In this document: positions 46,706 through 55,382 of the stretch, piece by piece
Position numbering within the stretch: the first letter of the stretch is position 1
How the letters are laid out: the number at the start of each line of letters is the position of its first letter
Origin: Heliomarina baculiformis
GTDB taxonomy: Bacteria; Pseudomonadota; Alphaproteobacteria; Rhodobacterales; Rhodobacteraceae
Direction of reading: 5' to 3'
NCBI RefSeq assembly: GCF_019966545.1
Contig: NZ_JAIMIC010000008.1
Location: 62,001-126,000, forward strand
DNA length: 64,000 nucleotides
Position numbers and translations under genes: made by a program
Notes under the pieces: generated by a model
What the model saw: only the letters and a program-made list of their open reading frames with translations
Told to the model about the DNA's origin: nothing
Databases searched by the model: none

Positions 46706-47029
46706 TCAATCGTCGTCGTCGCTGGCGACGTCCGCGATTTCGTCGAGCGAAACATCATCGTCGTCGTCTTCATCTTCAAGAAGATCGTCGCCGAGATCCA
46801 CGTCAACATCATCATCGTCCAGAACGACTTCGTCATCGTTCTCCATTGCTTTTTTCGACTTTGCTGTCGCGGCATCTTCGGCGTCGGCGGCGATCATGCG
46901 CGCCTTGGCATTGTCTACTTCGACCACCTCGCCCGTATACGGGCTGACGATCGGATTCTGGTTCAGGTCGTAAAACCGTTTACCCGTTGTCGGGCAAACG
47001 CGCTTTGTACCCCATTCTTCCTTGGGCAT
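46706..47029 (-). CDS. TIGR02300-family protein with Asp-rich tail
   Basis: A 107-residue cytoplasmic protein conserved in Alphaproteobacteria. The N-terminal half has the family motif MPKEEWGTKRVCPTTGKRFYDLN; the C-terminal third is almost all Asp, Glu and hydrophobic residues (about 66-107). Function is unknown; the single Cys and the FYDLN box suggest a small binding module. GGGGA lies before ATG 47029. The acidic tail explains long open frames on the opposite strand. It follows the tRNA gene and faces away from the YgjP-like gene. Confidence 0.88.
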   Translation of the reverse strand: MPKEEWGTKRVCPTTGKRFYDLNQNPIVSPYTGEVVEVDNAKARMIAADAEDAATAKSKKAMENDDEVVLDDDDVDVDLGDDLLEDEDDDDDVSLDEIADVASDDDD

Positions 47030-47131
47030 TGGCGTCCCCTTGAAATTGCATCTGGTCATATCGACGATTCCGGTCGCTTGCCATATGACGTAGGTACTGT
47101 CAAAGCCTTTGAACATATTCGGGGGTCCATC

Positions 47132-47824
47132 TTGGGCAAACATCATCTTCCGGGCGTTCCGAGCGTGCCAATCGTGATGCGGCGTTCCGCACGGGCAAGG
47201 CGGATAACGTTGCGCATATCGCAGCTCGACGGTCGTGTGACGCTGACCCTGCCCAATGGCACGCCGGAATCCGAAGCGCTCGATTTTGCGCGGCAAAAGC
47301 AGGACTGGATTCTCGGACATCTCGACCGGCGCGAAGAAGACGTGAGCGTCGGGCCGCGCGTTGCGCTCCCCGTAGACGGAATCCCCCGGGAAATCCTGCA
47401 CATCAAAGGGCGTCGGATTGTTTTGCAAGATGAGACACTTGGCGTGCCAGAAGGGCCGGTCGGGCCGAGATTGCAGGCTTGGCTGAAAGTTCGGGCGCGC
47501 GATCGTCTTGCGGCGGCATGTGACGTGTACTCGACGCGGTTGGGGCGGCCATATGCGCGGCTGGTTCTGCGCGATACACGGTCGCGTTGGGGCTCCTGCA
47601 CCTCGGAGGGTAATCTCATGTTCTCTTGGCGGCTGGTTCTCGCGCCTGCCGAAGTTCTCAATTACGTCGCCGCGCATGAAGTGGCTCATCTCGCAGAGAT
47701 GAACCATTCTCCGGCTTTCTGGTCCGTGGTTGAAAATCTGTACGGACCCTATGCCGCACCCCGGGCATGGCTGCGGAGCGAGGGGAACAAGCTGCATCGC
47801 TATCGCTTCGATTCGGATGGTTGA
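47132..47824 (+). CDS. YgjP/SprT-type zinc metalloprotease (M48-like)
   Basis: A 230-residue putative metal-dependent hydrolase with the zinc motif HEVAHLAEMNHS (HExxH plus downstream region) and the conserved RDTRSRWGSCTSEGNL box of the YgjP family. I place the start at TTG 47132, giving a GKHHLPG N-terminus like that of homologues and preceded by GGGGG; the first in-frame ATG, at 47177, would remove part of the conserved N-terminus. It is divergent from the TIGR02300 gene. Substrate unknown. Confidence 0.85.
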   Translation: MGKHHLPGVPSVPIVMRRSARARRITLRISQLDGRVTLTLPNGTPESEALDFARQKQDWILGHLDRREEDVSVGPRVALPVDGIPREILHIKGRRIVLQDETLGVPEGPVGPRLQAWLKVRARDRLAAACDVYSTRLGRPYARLVLRDTRSRWGSCTSEGNLMFSWRLVLAPAEVLNYVAAHEVAHLAEMNHSPAFWSVVENLYGPYAAPRAWLRSEGNKLHRYRFDSDG

Positions 47825-47861
47825 CTTGTGACAGAACTGTGATCACAAACCGGATGACATG

Positions 47862-48506
47862 ATGAACCCGCGTCTGACCGAAGCCTTTCCCGCAGCGCAT
47901 GAACGCGTTTACCGTGCATTGCGCACACGTATCATGCATGGGGAAATCGCGCCCGGCGCCTCTCTGACCCTGCGGGGTATCGGCCGGGAATACGATGTCT
48001 CGATGACCCCCGCGCGTGAAGCCGTTCGCCGACTGGTGGCTGAGGGCGCTCTGTTTCTTTCAAGCTCGGGGCGGGTGTCCACGCCGGAACTCAGCAACGA
48101 ACGGATCGAGGAACTCGCCGCCCTTCGGGCTTTGCTCGAGGTCGAACTGGCGAGCCGGGCCCTGCCAAGAGCGCATATGGCTCTGATCGACCGGCTGCAA
48201 TCCATCAACCACACGATTGGCGAGGTGGTGGTGAACCGTGATGCGGTCGGATACATCCGCACCAATCTCGAATTTCATCGCACCCTCTATCTGAGGGCAC
48301 AGGCCCCGGCGATGTTGGCAATCGCGGAAACAGTCTGGCTGCAGCTGGGCCCGACAATGCGGGCGCTTTACGGTCGCCTGAAACGTACCGATCCCCCGCA
48401 TTACCACAAGCTTATCATCGCGGCGCTCAAGTCCGGTGACGAACCGGGGCTTCGCCTCGCGGTACGCTCGGATGTAACGCAGGGGTTGCGTCTGCTGACA
48501 ACCTGA
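47862..48506 (+). CDS. GntR-family (FCD-type) transcriptional regulator
   Basis: A regulator of about 215 residues with a winged helix at residues 15-75 (LRGIGREYDVSMTPAREAVRRL) and an FCD-type helical effector domain (about 80-205). Two adjacent ATG codons (47859, 47862) are both possible. FCD regulators usually respond to organic acids or sugar acids. It precedes the outer-membrane protein and ABC transporter genes on the same strand and may control them. Confidence 0.88.
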   Translation: MNPRLTEAFPAAHERVYRALRTRIMHGEIAPGASLTLRGIGREYDVSMTPAREAVRRLVAEGALFLSSSGRVSTPELSNERIEELAALRALLEVELASRALPRAHMALIDRLQSINHTIGEVVVNRDAVGYIRTNLEFHRTLYLRAQAPAMLAIAETVWLQLGPTMRALYGRLKRTDPPHYHKLIIAALKSGDEPGLRLAVRSDVTQGLRLLTT

Positions 48507-48622
48507 ACCCGTTCGCCAGGCCAAGCGAAACTGATAAGAAATTACTAACAAAGGGCTATCGCGCGAGGGCAACTTGTGGCTAAATCTACCTAGGGTTGAT
48601 TTTATTTATTTGGAGGCGCGCA

Positions 48623-49411
48623 ATGAATTGTCCGGATTCCCTGAAAGTCGTCACCGTTTCTACGCTGCTTTCTATCGGACCTGCCGCAGCGCAGGACGCG
48701 CAGGATCTTGCGAAACAGCTGAGCAACCCGGTCGCTGCGCTGATCAGTGTTCCCTACCAGTACAACTATGACGAAGGGTATGGTCCGAATGGCGATGGCT
48801 CTCGTAGCTTCGTCAATTTCCAGCCGGTGATACCCATTTCCATCGGTGAGAACTGGAACCTGATCTCGCGTACTATCATCCCGTTTATCGATCAAAAGGA
48901 TGTTATTCCCGGCACCTCCCAATCCGGCCTTGGCGACATAACTCAAAGCTTCTTTTTCTCGCCAAAGGCACCCACTGCCGGCGGTCTGATCTGGGGGGTC
49001 GGTCCTGCTTTCTTGCTGCCGACAGGCGCTGACAATCTCAGCGCGGACGAGTTCGCGGCCGGTATCACCGGCGTCGTGCTAAAGCAGGCGGGTCCTTGGA
49101 CGATAGGGGCCTTGGCAAACCATCTCTGGGACGTAGATGGCGATACCGAGATCGATTCGACCTTTTTCCAGCCCTTTCTAAGCTATTCCACACCAAATGC
49201 CTGGACCTTCACCGTTAACTCCGAAGCCACTTACGATTGGGTGACGGATGACAGCGGTGTGCCGATCAACTTCACGGCAACCAAGGTAACCAAAATAGGA
49301 TCGAACCTTGTCAGCATCGGCGGCGGGGTCCGCTATTGGGCGGATACGACCGCGAACGGGCCGGATGACTGGGGCGCGCGGATCATCGTAAGCTTCCTTT
49401 TCCCGAGATAG
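48623..49411 (+). CDS. outer-membrane beta-barrel protein (phenol MetA-like transporter family)
   Basis: A 262-residue protein with a signal peptide (cleavage near AAAQD, about residue 25) and a C-terminus ending in a Phe-rich beta strand (IIVSFLFPR). The alternating strands and the segments ISRTIIPFIDQKD and GIWGVGPAFLLPTG-like GLIWGVGPAFLLPTGA resemble the MetA-pathway outer-membrane family, whose role is poorly known. GGAGG precedes ATG 48623. It lies between the GntR gene and the ABC transporter. Confidence 0.75.
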   Translation: MNCPDSLKVVTVSTLLSIGPAAAQDAQDLAKQLSNPVAALISVPYQYNYDEGYGPNGDGSRSFVNFQPVIPISIGENWNLISRTIIPFIDQKDVIPGTSQSGLGDITQSFFFSPKAPTAGGLIWGVGPAFLLPTGADNLSADEFAAGITGVVLKQAGPWTIGALANHLWDVDGDTEIDSTFFQPFLSYSTPNAWTFTVNSEATYDWVTDDSGVPINFTATKVTKIGSNLVSIGGGVRYWADTTANGPDDWGARIIVSFLFPR

Positions 49412-49525
49412 GTCAACACCTTCCCCTGACTCTATTGCAATTGCACCTCTCGACGTCGCGAATTAGGGTCGCGCCGGAATATCTGCCTTCATTTCGAGGG
49501 CAAAGCGACTTTGGGAGGAAGACTC

Positions 49526-50539
49526 ATGACGAATTTCACTCGGCGCGGTGCGCTTGGATTGATGGGCGGTGCCGCGACGCTGCCGATGCTTGGGACGCCT
49601 GCACTGGCCAACACGAAGATGACCGTTGGTGCGCTGCGCTTTACCAGCCACGCGGCCAGCTTTGTCGCCTTTGAGCGCGGGTACTTCAGCGAAGAAGGTT
49701 TGGATGTCGATTTCCGCTTTTTCCAGGCGGCGCAGCCGATGGCCGTTGCGATTGCCTCGGGTGACGCGGATTTCGGCGTGACCTCGATCACCGGCGGGTT
49801 GATCAGCCTTGCCGAAAAAGGCGCGGCCAAGGTGATCGGCGGTGCGCTCAGCGAAGAGCAGGGGATCGATGGCCAGATGATACTTGCCTCGAACGCAGCT
49901 TATGATGCCGGTCTGACCGCACCGGCCAAGCTGGATGGCAAGAGCTTTGCCGTAACGCAGGCGGGGTCGTCCTTCCATTACATGGGCGCCAAGATTGCCC
50001 AGGCCGAAAACGCCGAAATGTCCTATAAGCCGCTGCAAAAGGTCGGTGCGATCATCGGCGCGATGAAGTCCGGACAGGTCGATGCATGGACCATCGTGCC
50101 GCATATCGGCAAGGCGCTTGTTGGTGGCGGCGCGGTCAAGCATATCGGCATGGTCGCGGATTACCTGCCCAATTATCAGGTGACGACGGTATTCACCTCG
50201 GCAGAGAATGCTGAGAACGAACGCGCAAAGACCGAAGCATTCCTGCGTGCGTTCTCAAAAGGGGCGGCGGATTTCAACGCCGCGCTGGTGGACAAGACCA
50301 CCGACGAGGCTGGCATGGAAGACATGGTGAAGCTGATTCACAAGTATGTGTACGCGGACGATCCTTACGAAAAGGCCAGCAAGTCGATCATCAACGGCGC
50401 GATGCGGATCAACGCGAATGCGGCACTGAATATGGGGTCGGTCACGGATCAGGTGGACTGGTTCAAATCCGAAGGTCTGATTAAGGACGGCATTTCTACC
50501 GAGACGCTTGTCGATTCCAGCTATGTGGAAATGATCTAG
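49526..50539 (+). CDS. NMT1/TauA-type ABC transporter substrate-binding protein
   Basis: A 337-residue periplasmic binding protein. The N-terminus TRRGALGLMGGAATLPML looks like a Tat-type or long Sec signal ending in PALA. The mature part (TKMTVGALRFTSHAASFVAFERGYF) follows the NMT1/SsuA pattern with two lobes. GGAGGA precedes ATG 49526. It starts a three-gene importer operon. Ligand unknown: sulfonates, thiamine precursors or riboflavin-type molecules are all seen in this family. Confidence 0.88.
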   Translation: MTNFTRRGALGLMGGAATLPMLGTPALANTKMTVGALRFTSHAASFVAFERGYFSEEGLDVDFRFFQAAQPMAVAIASGDADFGVTSITGGLISLAEKGAAKVIGGALSEEQGIDGQMILASNAAYDAGLTAPAKLDGKSFAVTQAGSSFHYMGAKIAQAENAEMSYKPLQKVGAIIGAMKSGQVDAWTIVPHIGKALVGGGAVKHIGMVADYLPNYQVTTVFTSAENAENERAKTEAFLRAFSKGAADFNAALVDKTTDEAGMEDMVKLIHKYVYADDPYEKASKSIINGAMRINANAALNMGSVTDQVDWFKSEGLIKDGISTETLVDSSYVEMI

Positions 50540-50581
50540 GGCTTGACCGGGCGGGCCATTTGTGGCCTGCCCCATCCTGCC

Positions 50582-51349
50582 ATGAAACTAGCTCTCGAAC
50601 AGATTACGCATCACTATGCCGGCTTGCCGGTGTTGGAGGACATCTCTCTTTCCATTCCGGCCGGAGAGATCCTCTGTATCATCGGCCCTTCGGGCTGCGG
50701 CAAGTCTACGCTGCTGCGCCTGATCGGCGGGTTAGAGCGGCCAGATTTCGGTCAGGTCCTTCAGCTGGGAGAACCGCCAGAAGGCTGCCTGAACCCGCTC
50801 ACCTATGTATTTCAGGATTTTGCGCTCCTGCCTTGGCGCAGTGTCGGTGGCAATATCTCTCTCGTGTTGGAAGATCACGGCATTCGCGGCCGTCAAGCCG
50901 ACGAGATCATCGAGGATGTACTGGCACGTACCAAGCTGAGTGATTTTCGCAAGGCTCTGCCAAGGCAGCTTTCCGGCGGCATGAAGCAGCGGGTGGCCAT
51001 TGCGCGCGCGCTGGCGGTGAAACCGGCCGTCATGCTGCTTGACGAACCGCTCTCGGCGCTGGACGCTCAGACGCGCGAGTTGCTGATGGACGATCTGCTC
51101 GCCCTCTGGACGCGGCAGCCGTTTTCCGGGGTTTATGTGACGCACAACCTCGCCGAAGCTGTGCGGCTTGGGCATCGGATTGCCGTACTGTCGCGCCGTC
51201 CCGGCAAGGTCCGCGAAATCATCGAAATCGATCTGCCGCTGGAAGAGCGCCATCACGGTCATGCCCGGCTTGACGAGGTGCAGGCGCATCTCTGGTCGCT
51301 GATGAAGCAGGAAGCGATGGCGGCTGATCAGGAGTTGCTAGATGTCTGA
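50582..51349 (+). CDS. ABC transporter ATP-binding protein (TauB/SsuB type)
   Basis: A 255-residue ATPase with Walker A GPSGCGKST (residues 35-43), VFQDFALLPW, the LSGGMKQR signature (about 130-137) and Walker B MLLDEP. The ATG at 50582 fits homologues; a longer frame from 50543 is unlikely. It overlaps the permease gene by eight bases and lies 42 bp after the binding-protein gene. Confidence 0.93.
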   Translation: MKLALEQITHHYAGLPVLEDISLSIPAGEILCIIGPSGCGKSTLLRLIGGLERPDFGQVLQLGEPPEGCLNPLTYVFQDFALLPWRSVGGNISLVLEDHGIRGRQADEIIEDVLARTKLSDFRKALPRQLSGGMKQRVAIARALAVKPAVMLLDEPLSALDAQTRELLMDDLLALWTRQPFSGVYVTHNLAEAVRLGHRIAVLSRRPGKVREIIEIDLPLEERHHGHARLDEVQAHLWSLMKQEAMAADQELLDV

Positions 51350-52163
51350 TGCGACACTGGCCCGGTCGGGGCAGGTTCCCACGCGCAAGGTGGCATTCCG
51401 GGGGGGTGGTTTTCGCCCCGTCGCTAAGCGTGGTATCGGTTTTGTGGTGTTCGTTGCCCTGCTGCTTGTCATCGAATGGGGCACGCGGGCCGGGTGGATC
51501 GGCAATCTGACCCTGCCACGTCCGTCAGATGTGGGACAGACGCTATGGGCTCTGGCCGAGAGCGGTCAGCTCTGGGTGCATATGCAGCCTTCGCTGACCC
51601 GGCTTGTCGTCGGCAGTCTTCTGGGTGTCAGTCTCGGTGTGGCGGTCGGCGTGCTGATCGGATTGTTCAGCTACGCGCGTGCCGGGCTGGTGCCGCTTGT
51701 CGCGGCCCTGTTTCCGATCCCGAAGATCGCGCTGCTGCCGCTATTCGTGATCTGGTTCGGCATCGACGAGGCGAGCAAATACGCCCTGATCGCGCTCGGG
51801 ACGTTCACGCCGACTGTGGTTTCGACCTACGGGGCGGTGGATAACGTCGACCGGACGCTGATCCGGATGGGTCAGAGTTTCGGGCTTACCTGGTGGAGCA
51901 TTGTGCGAAAGATCGTCGTACCCGGTGCGCTTCCCGGTATTCTGTCAGGGCTGCGGGTGTCGCTGGCCATCGGTATCATCCTGCTTGTCGCGGCAGAGAT
52001 GCTTGGCGCGGAATACGGTATCGGCGCATATATCCTTCAGGCCGGATCGCTTTACGATCTTGAAAAGCTTTTTGCCGGGGTGGTCATACTCTCCGCGCTT
52101 GGCGTTCTTACGAGTTCCGGCATCGGGCTGATCGAAAGACGCCTGCTCCGCTGGCGTGCCTGA
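51342..52163 (+). CDS. ABC transporter permease (SsuC/TauC type)
   Basis: A 273-residue permease of normal length with six helices and the EAA-like loop GQSFGLTWWSIVRKIVVPGALPG. It lacks the N-terminal extension seen in the TauC of this window. Last gene of the importer operon; a dispersed repeat with a GC hairpin follows 22 bp after its stop and may terminate transcription. Confidence 0.93.
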   Translation: MSDATLARSGQVPTRKVAFRGGGFRPVAKRGIGFVVFVALLLVIEWGTRAGWIGNLTLPRPSDVGQTLWALAESGQLWVHMQPSLTRLVVGSLLGVSLGVAVGVLIGLFSYARAGLVPLVAALFPIPKIALLPLFVIWFGIDEASKYALIALGTFTPTVVSTYGAVDNVDRTLIRMGQSFGLTWWSIVRKIVVPGALPGILSGLRVSLAIGIILLVAAEMLGAEYGIGAYILQAGSLYDLEKLFAGVVILSALGVLTSSGIGLIERRLLRWRA

Positions 52164-52184
52164 TATGTGGATGGTGACCGGGGA

Positions 52185-52243
52185 GGGGCTCTGCCCCATC
52201 CGCGCAGGCGCGGATTCCCCGGGATATTTTTGACCCAAAGAAG
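52185..52243 (+). repeat. post-gene repeat element, copy 1
   Basis: A GGGGCTCTGCCCC hairpin, a second CCGCGC/GCGCGG hairpin and a 23-base core (GATATTTTTGACCCAAAG in its centre, 52221-52243) that recurs exactly at 56428-56450. It lies in sense orientation just after the permease stop codon. Confidence 0.75.
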
Positions 52244-52277
52244 CAGGTAAGGTCAGGGGGGGGGGCTGCCTCGCCTG

Positions 52278-53240
52278 TCAGGCGGCGAGGCCCTTGGACC
52301 CCATTTTGAGGAATTTCTGGCGGCGATCGGCGACCAGATCGGCGCCTTTCTTCTTGCCGAGTTCCTTGAGCATCGCCTTGATCGACTTGCCGACGCTTTC
52401 CATGGCGGCGGATTTACCGCGATGGGCACCGCCGCTAGGTTCGGGGATGATTTCGTCGATGACGGCCAGTGTCTTGAGATCCTGTGCCGTGAGGTGCAGG
52501 GCTTCGGCGGCTTCGCGCATCTTTTCGGAGTCCTTCCAGAGGATCGACGCGCAGCCTTCGGGGCTGATGACCGAGTATATGGAATGTTCGAGCATGGCCA
52601 CACGGTTGGCTGTTGCGAAAGCTACGGCACCGCCTGATCCACCTTCGCCGATGATGACGCTGATCAGCGGTACCGGAATTTGCAGGCAGGTTTCTGTGGA
52701 GCGCGCAATGGCCTCGGACTGGCCGCGTTCTTCGGCGCCCTTGCCAGGGTAGGCTCCTGTGGTGTCGATGAGGGTGATGACGGGCAGGTTGAACCGGCCA
52801 GCCATCTGCATCAGGCGGATCGCCTTGCGGTAGCCTTCTGGGCGGGCCATGCCGAAATTGCGTTCGATGCGGCTCTTGGTGTCCGAGCCTTTTTCGTGAC
52901 CGATTACCATGACCGGGGTGCCGTCCAGCCGGGCGAGACCGCCCATTACGGCAAGATCGTCGGCAAAATTGCGGTCGCCCGCGAGCGGGGTGAATTCTGT
53001 AAAAAGCGCATCGATATAGTCACGGCAATGGGGCCGTTCCGGGTGGCGCGCGACCTGGCATTTGCGCCAGGGCGTCAGGTTCTTGTAGAGATCGGTGAGC
53101 ATGGTTTCGGCCTTGGCATCCAGTGCCGCGGCTTCGGAGGCGACATCCATCTCTTCGTTTGCCCGTCCGAGGGCGCGCAGCTCCTCGGCTTTGCCTTCGA
53201 TCTCGGCAAGCGGCTTTTCGAAATCCAGATACTGTGTCAT
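52278..53240 (-). CDS. accA: acetyl-CoA carboxylase carboxyltransferase subunit alpha
   Basis: A 320-residue AccA that with AccD forms the carboxyltransferase of acetyl-CoA carboxylase, the first step of fatty-acid synthesis. [31 protein letters not shown] and [11 protein letters not shown] are family hallmarks. The start at 53240 ([10 protein letters not shown]) is chosen; an ATG four codons upstream (53252) is also possible. It is convergent with the ABC transporter operon and monocistronic here. Confidence 0.96.
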   Translation of the reverse strand: MTQYLDFEKPLAEIEGKAEELRALGRANEEMDVASEAAALDAKAETMLTDLYKNLTPWRKCQVARHPERPHCRDYIDALFTEFTPLAGDRNFADDLAVMGGLARLDGTPVMVIGHEKGSDTKSRIERNFGMARPEGYRKAIRLMQMAGRFNLPVITLIDTTGAYPGKGAEERGQSEAIARSTETCLQIPVPLISVIIGEGGSGGAVAFATANRVAMLEHSIYSVISPEGCASILWKDSEKMREAAEALHLTAQDLKTLAVIDEIIPEPSGGAHRGKSAAMESVGKSIKAMLKELGKKKGADLVADRRQKFLKMGSKGLAA

Positions 53241-53359
53241 GCCTTGGCTCATCCTTGTTTCCCGCATCGTATATGTCCTTGGGCGAGGAGATTGCAACTC
53301 GGCAAGATTTGCAAATGAACTTCGTGCCAGCCTGCAAGGATGAAGCAGCGGGGACCTAG

Positions 53360-53969
53360 GTGGCCCAGGCATATGAAAACCAGCTGATCGGCGTGGTGAA
53401 CTATAGTTACCAAAATCCCGACCGCGATCTGTCACTTGGTGCGCTGTTGGATGCCTCGGCGCATCCGGGCGCCTTGGGCCTCGGCCATCCTGGTGTTCTA
53501 AGAGGCCTCTTTGACAGAGATAGCAGCGAGATGCGGGTAATCTGATCAGACCGGTTTTTCTCGGTCGTTTCGCGAAAGAATGGGCGTCACGCCGGATATG
53601 TTCCGCGACCGCGAGGGCGTTCGAGACGCTTGCCGCGCGTCGCCAGCTGCTCAGAGGAGAGAATTGGTCGGTGACTTTTACGAGAACGCGCGGAAGCATG
53701 CCAGGCGAGGAACTGCCATCCTATGCAGGTGCCGTCATTTCTGAGCGTTTCAATGTGACCGAGCCTTTCAAAAAGGTGGAGTCGTCGGGCGGTGAAAATG
53801 CGGCGCTTACCTTTCAGGGCCGTTCTACGGCGTACAAAAGGCTTATGACTACTTTGTTGGCGATTGGCTGACCAGCAGGGGTCGTGATGCGGCGGATCCC
53901 GGCTGTTTGCAGAGATATCTTAATACGCCGACCGATACCGCGCCGGAGAAGATGGTAACGGAAATCTAA
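53360..53969 (+). pseudogene. decayed coding region, original gene uncertain
   Basis: Protein-like segments lie in changing frames. A GTG-started stretch (53360-53545) encodes [20 protein letters not shown], which recalls the RAYENQ segment of carbon-nitrogen hydrolases. Another open stretch spans about 53671-53820, and near 53820 the sensible frame switches to one reading FYGVQKAYDYFVGDWL and ending at TAA 53967-53969. No frame is open throughout. I read it as a frameshifted remnant of one or two genes; the nitrilase suggestion is weak. Confidence 0.45.
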
Positions 53970-54042
53970 ATGCCTCTGGACCCTGCATCCTGGATTTCCG
54001 GCCGGTCACCTCCCGAAGAACAAGGGTGACCGGCGGTCTTGC

Positions 54043-54999
54043 TTAGCCCGCGATCAACTCGGACTGCTTGACGATGACTTCGGCCTGTTTAATCGATGCA
54101 ATGTCCACGAGCCGGCCTTTGTAGACCGTCGCACCGGCGCCCGTGCGCGTGGCTTCCTCCATCGCGGCAAGGATCTCACGTGCCTCTGCGACCTTTTCCT
54201 CTCCGGGGGTGAAGACTTCGTTGGCCAGCGCCACCTGCTTGGGGTGGATAGCCCATTTCCCGACCATGCCGAGCGTTGCGGAGCGGCGCGCCTGTGCGCG
54301 GAAACCTTCGTCGTCCGAGAAATCTCCAAAGGGGCCGTCGACAGGCAGCAAGCCGTGTGTCCGACAGGCGGCAACGATGGCGGCCTGCGCCCAGTGCCAC
54401 GGATCGGACCAGTATTTCTGGCCTTCCTGAAGCATGTAGTAATCTTCCTGCGTGCCGCCGATGCCGGTGGTCTGCATGCCCATCGATGCGGCGAAATCGG
54501 CGGCGCCAAGGCTCATCGCTTCGAGCCGGGGGGAAGCGGCGGCGATTTCCTCTACGTGAGCGATGCCTGCCGCGCTTTCGATGATCACTTCGAATTTGAC
54601 CGGTTTTGTACGGCCCTTGGCGCGTTCGACCGCTGTGGCCAGTGCGTCGACCGCATAGATATCCTCGGCGCAGCCGACCTTGGGGATCATCAGCATGTCG
54701 AGACGGTCGCCCGCCTGCTCGAGGAGGTCCACTACGTCCCGATACCAGTAAGGCGTGTCGAGAGAGTTGATGCGCACCGACAGCGTCTTGTTGCCCCAGT
54801 CGATATCGCTGATGGCTTCGATGATGTTCTTGCGGGCCTGATCCTTGTCAATCGGAGAAACGGAATCCTCGAGATCGAGGTTGATGACATCCGCATCGCT
54901 TGCTGCCATCTTTGGCGGCAGTTTCGTGTTCGAACCCGGTCCGAAAAGCTGGCAACGGTTCAGTCGGGCCGGCGGTGTAGGCTGGAGGCGGAAGGACAT
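54043..54999 (-). CDS. mcl1: L-malyl-CoA/beta-methylmalyl-CoA lyase
   Basis: A 318-residue HpcH/HpaI-family lyase that splits beta-methylmalyl-CoA to glyoxylate and propionyl-CoA and acts on L-malyl-CoA in the ethylmalonyl-CoA pathway. The sequence closely follows Rhodobacter Mcl1: LNRCQLFGPGS, VINLDLEDSV, MIPKVGCAEDIYAVDAL, FEVIIESAAGIAHVEEIAA and ADFAASMGMQTTGIGGTQE. Length is identical to that enzyme. It lets acetyl-CoA, for example from taurine through Xsc and a phosphotransacetylase, be assimilated without isocitrate lyase. It is divergent from dgcN. Confidence 0.95.
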   Translation of the reverse strand: MSFRLQPTPPARLNRCQLFGPGSNTKLPPKMAASDADVINLDLEDSVSPIDKDQARKNIIEAISDIDWGNKTLSVRINSLDTPYWYRDVVDLLEQAGDRLDMLMIPKVGCAEDIYAVDALATAVERAKGRTKPVKFEVIIESAAGIAHVEEIAAASPRLEAMSLGAADFAASMGMQTTGIGGTQEDYYMLQEGQKYWSDPWHWAQAAIVAACRTHGLLPVDGPFGDFSDDEGFRAQARRSATLGMVGKWAIHPKQVALANEVFTPGEEKVAEAREILAAMEEATRTGAGATVYKGRLVDIASIKQAEVIVKQSELIAG

Positions 55000-55382
55000 G
55001 GAGACTCCTTGGCGAAATAAAGTTTTCGATTGTCTGGTGATCGGGTTATAAAATTACCCGGACGTTCGCAACATGTTTCTGCAATGCAGCGTTTCAAGCA
55101 GTTCCTCACAGGCGTTACACGGCATCTTGAGCCTTGGCAGTTGTTTTCCGCGAAATTCCGGCTAGCCGTGGGCAGGGACCTGAGGGAAGGCAGCGAGGCG
55201 GGCGCATATTCTCAGGGGCCAGCCATCTCTTGCCGATGTGTGAGGCCAAGCTGCATTAATTTGCGGCGCTTGTGCAAGTTTTTCGAATAATCTTGCGAGT
55301 TGGTGGCTTCTTGCGCCGATTTATGCAAGCGACTGGATCGCGTCTTCTTTTATGGTCCGGGCGAATCAAAGGAGTACCCGCA
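55000..55382. promoter_or_regulatory. divergent mcl1 / dgcN control region
   Basis: This 383-bp stretch has no gene. It contains a palindrome CTTGTGCAAG (55269-55278) and several nearby CTTGCG or TGCAAG words between 55255 and 55335. AAAGGAG precedes dgcN. Regulators of either gene could bind the repeated words; this is not established. Confidence 0.45.

Noticed and set aside
47030-47797. Upstream extension of the TIGR02300 frame to 363 codons
   Set aside because: The conserved protein begins at MPKEEWG with a good ribosome-binding site at 47029; the extension is antisense to the YgjP-like gene.
49485-49500. A possible TauR box before the second ABC importer (GCGACCCTAA on the minus strand)
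   Set aside because: Only six of ten positions match and there is no second box at the expected spacing.
49526-52163. Calling the second NMT1-type importer a taurine transporter
   Set aside because: No taurine gene or TauR box is adjacent, and tauABC is already present beside tpa; the ligand is left open.
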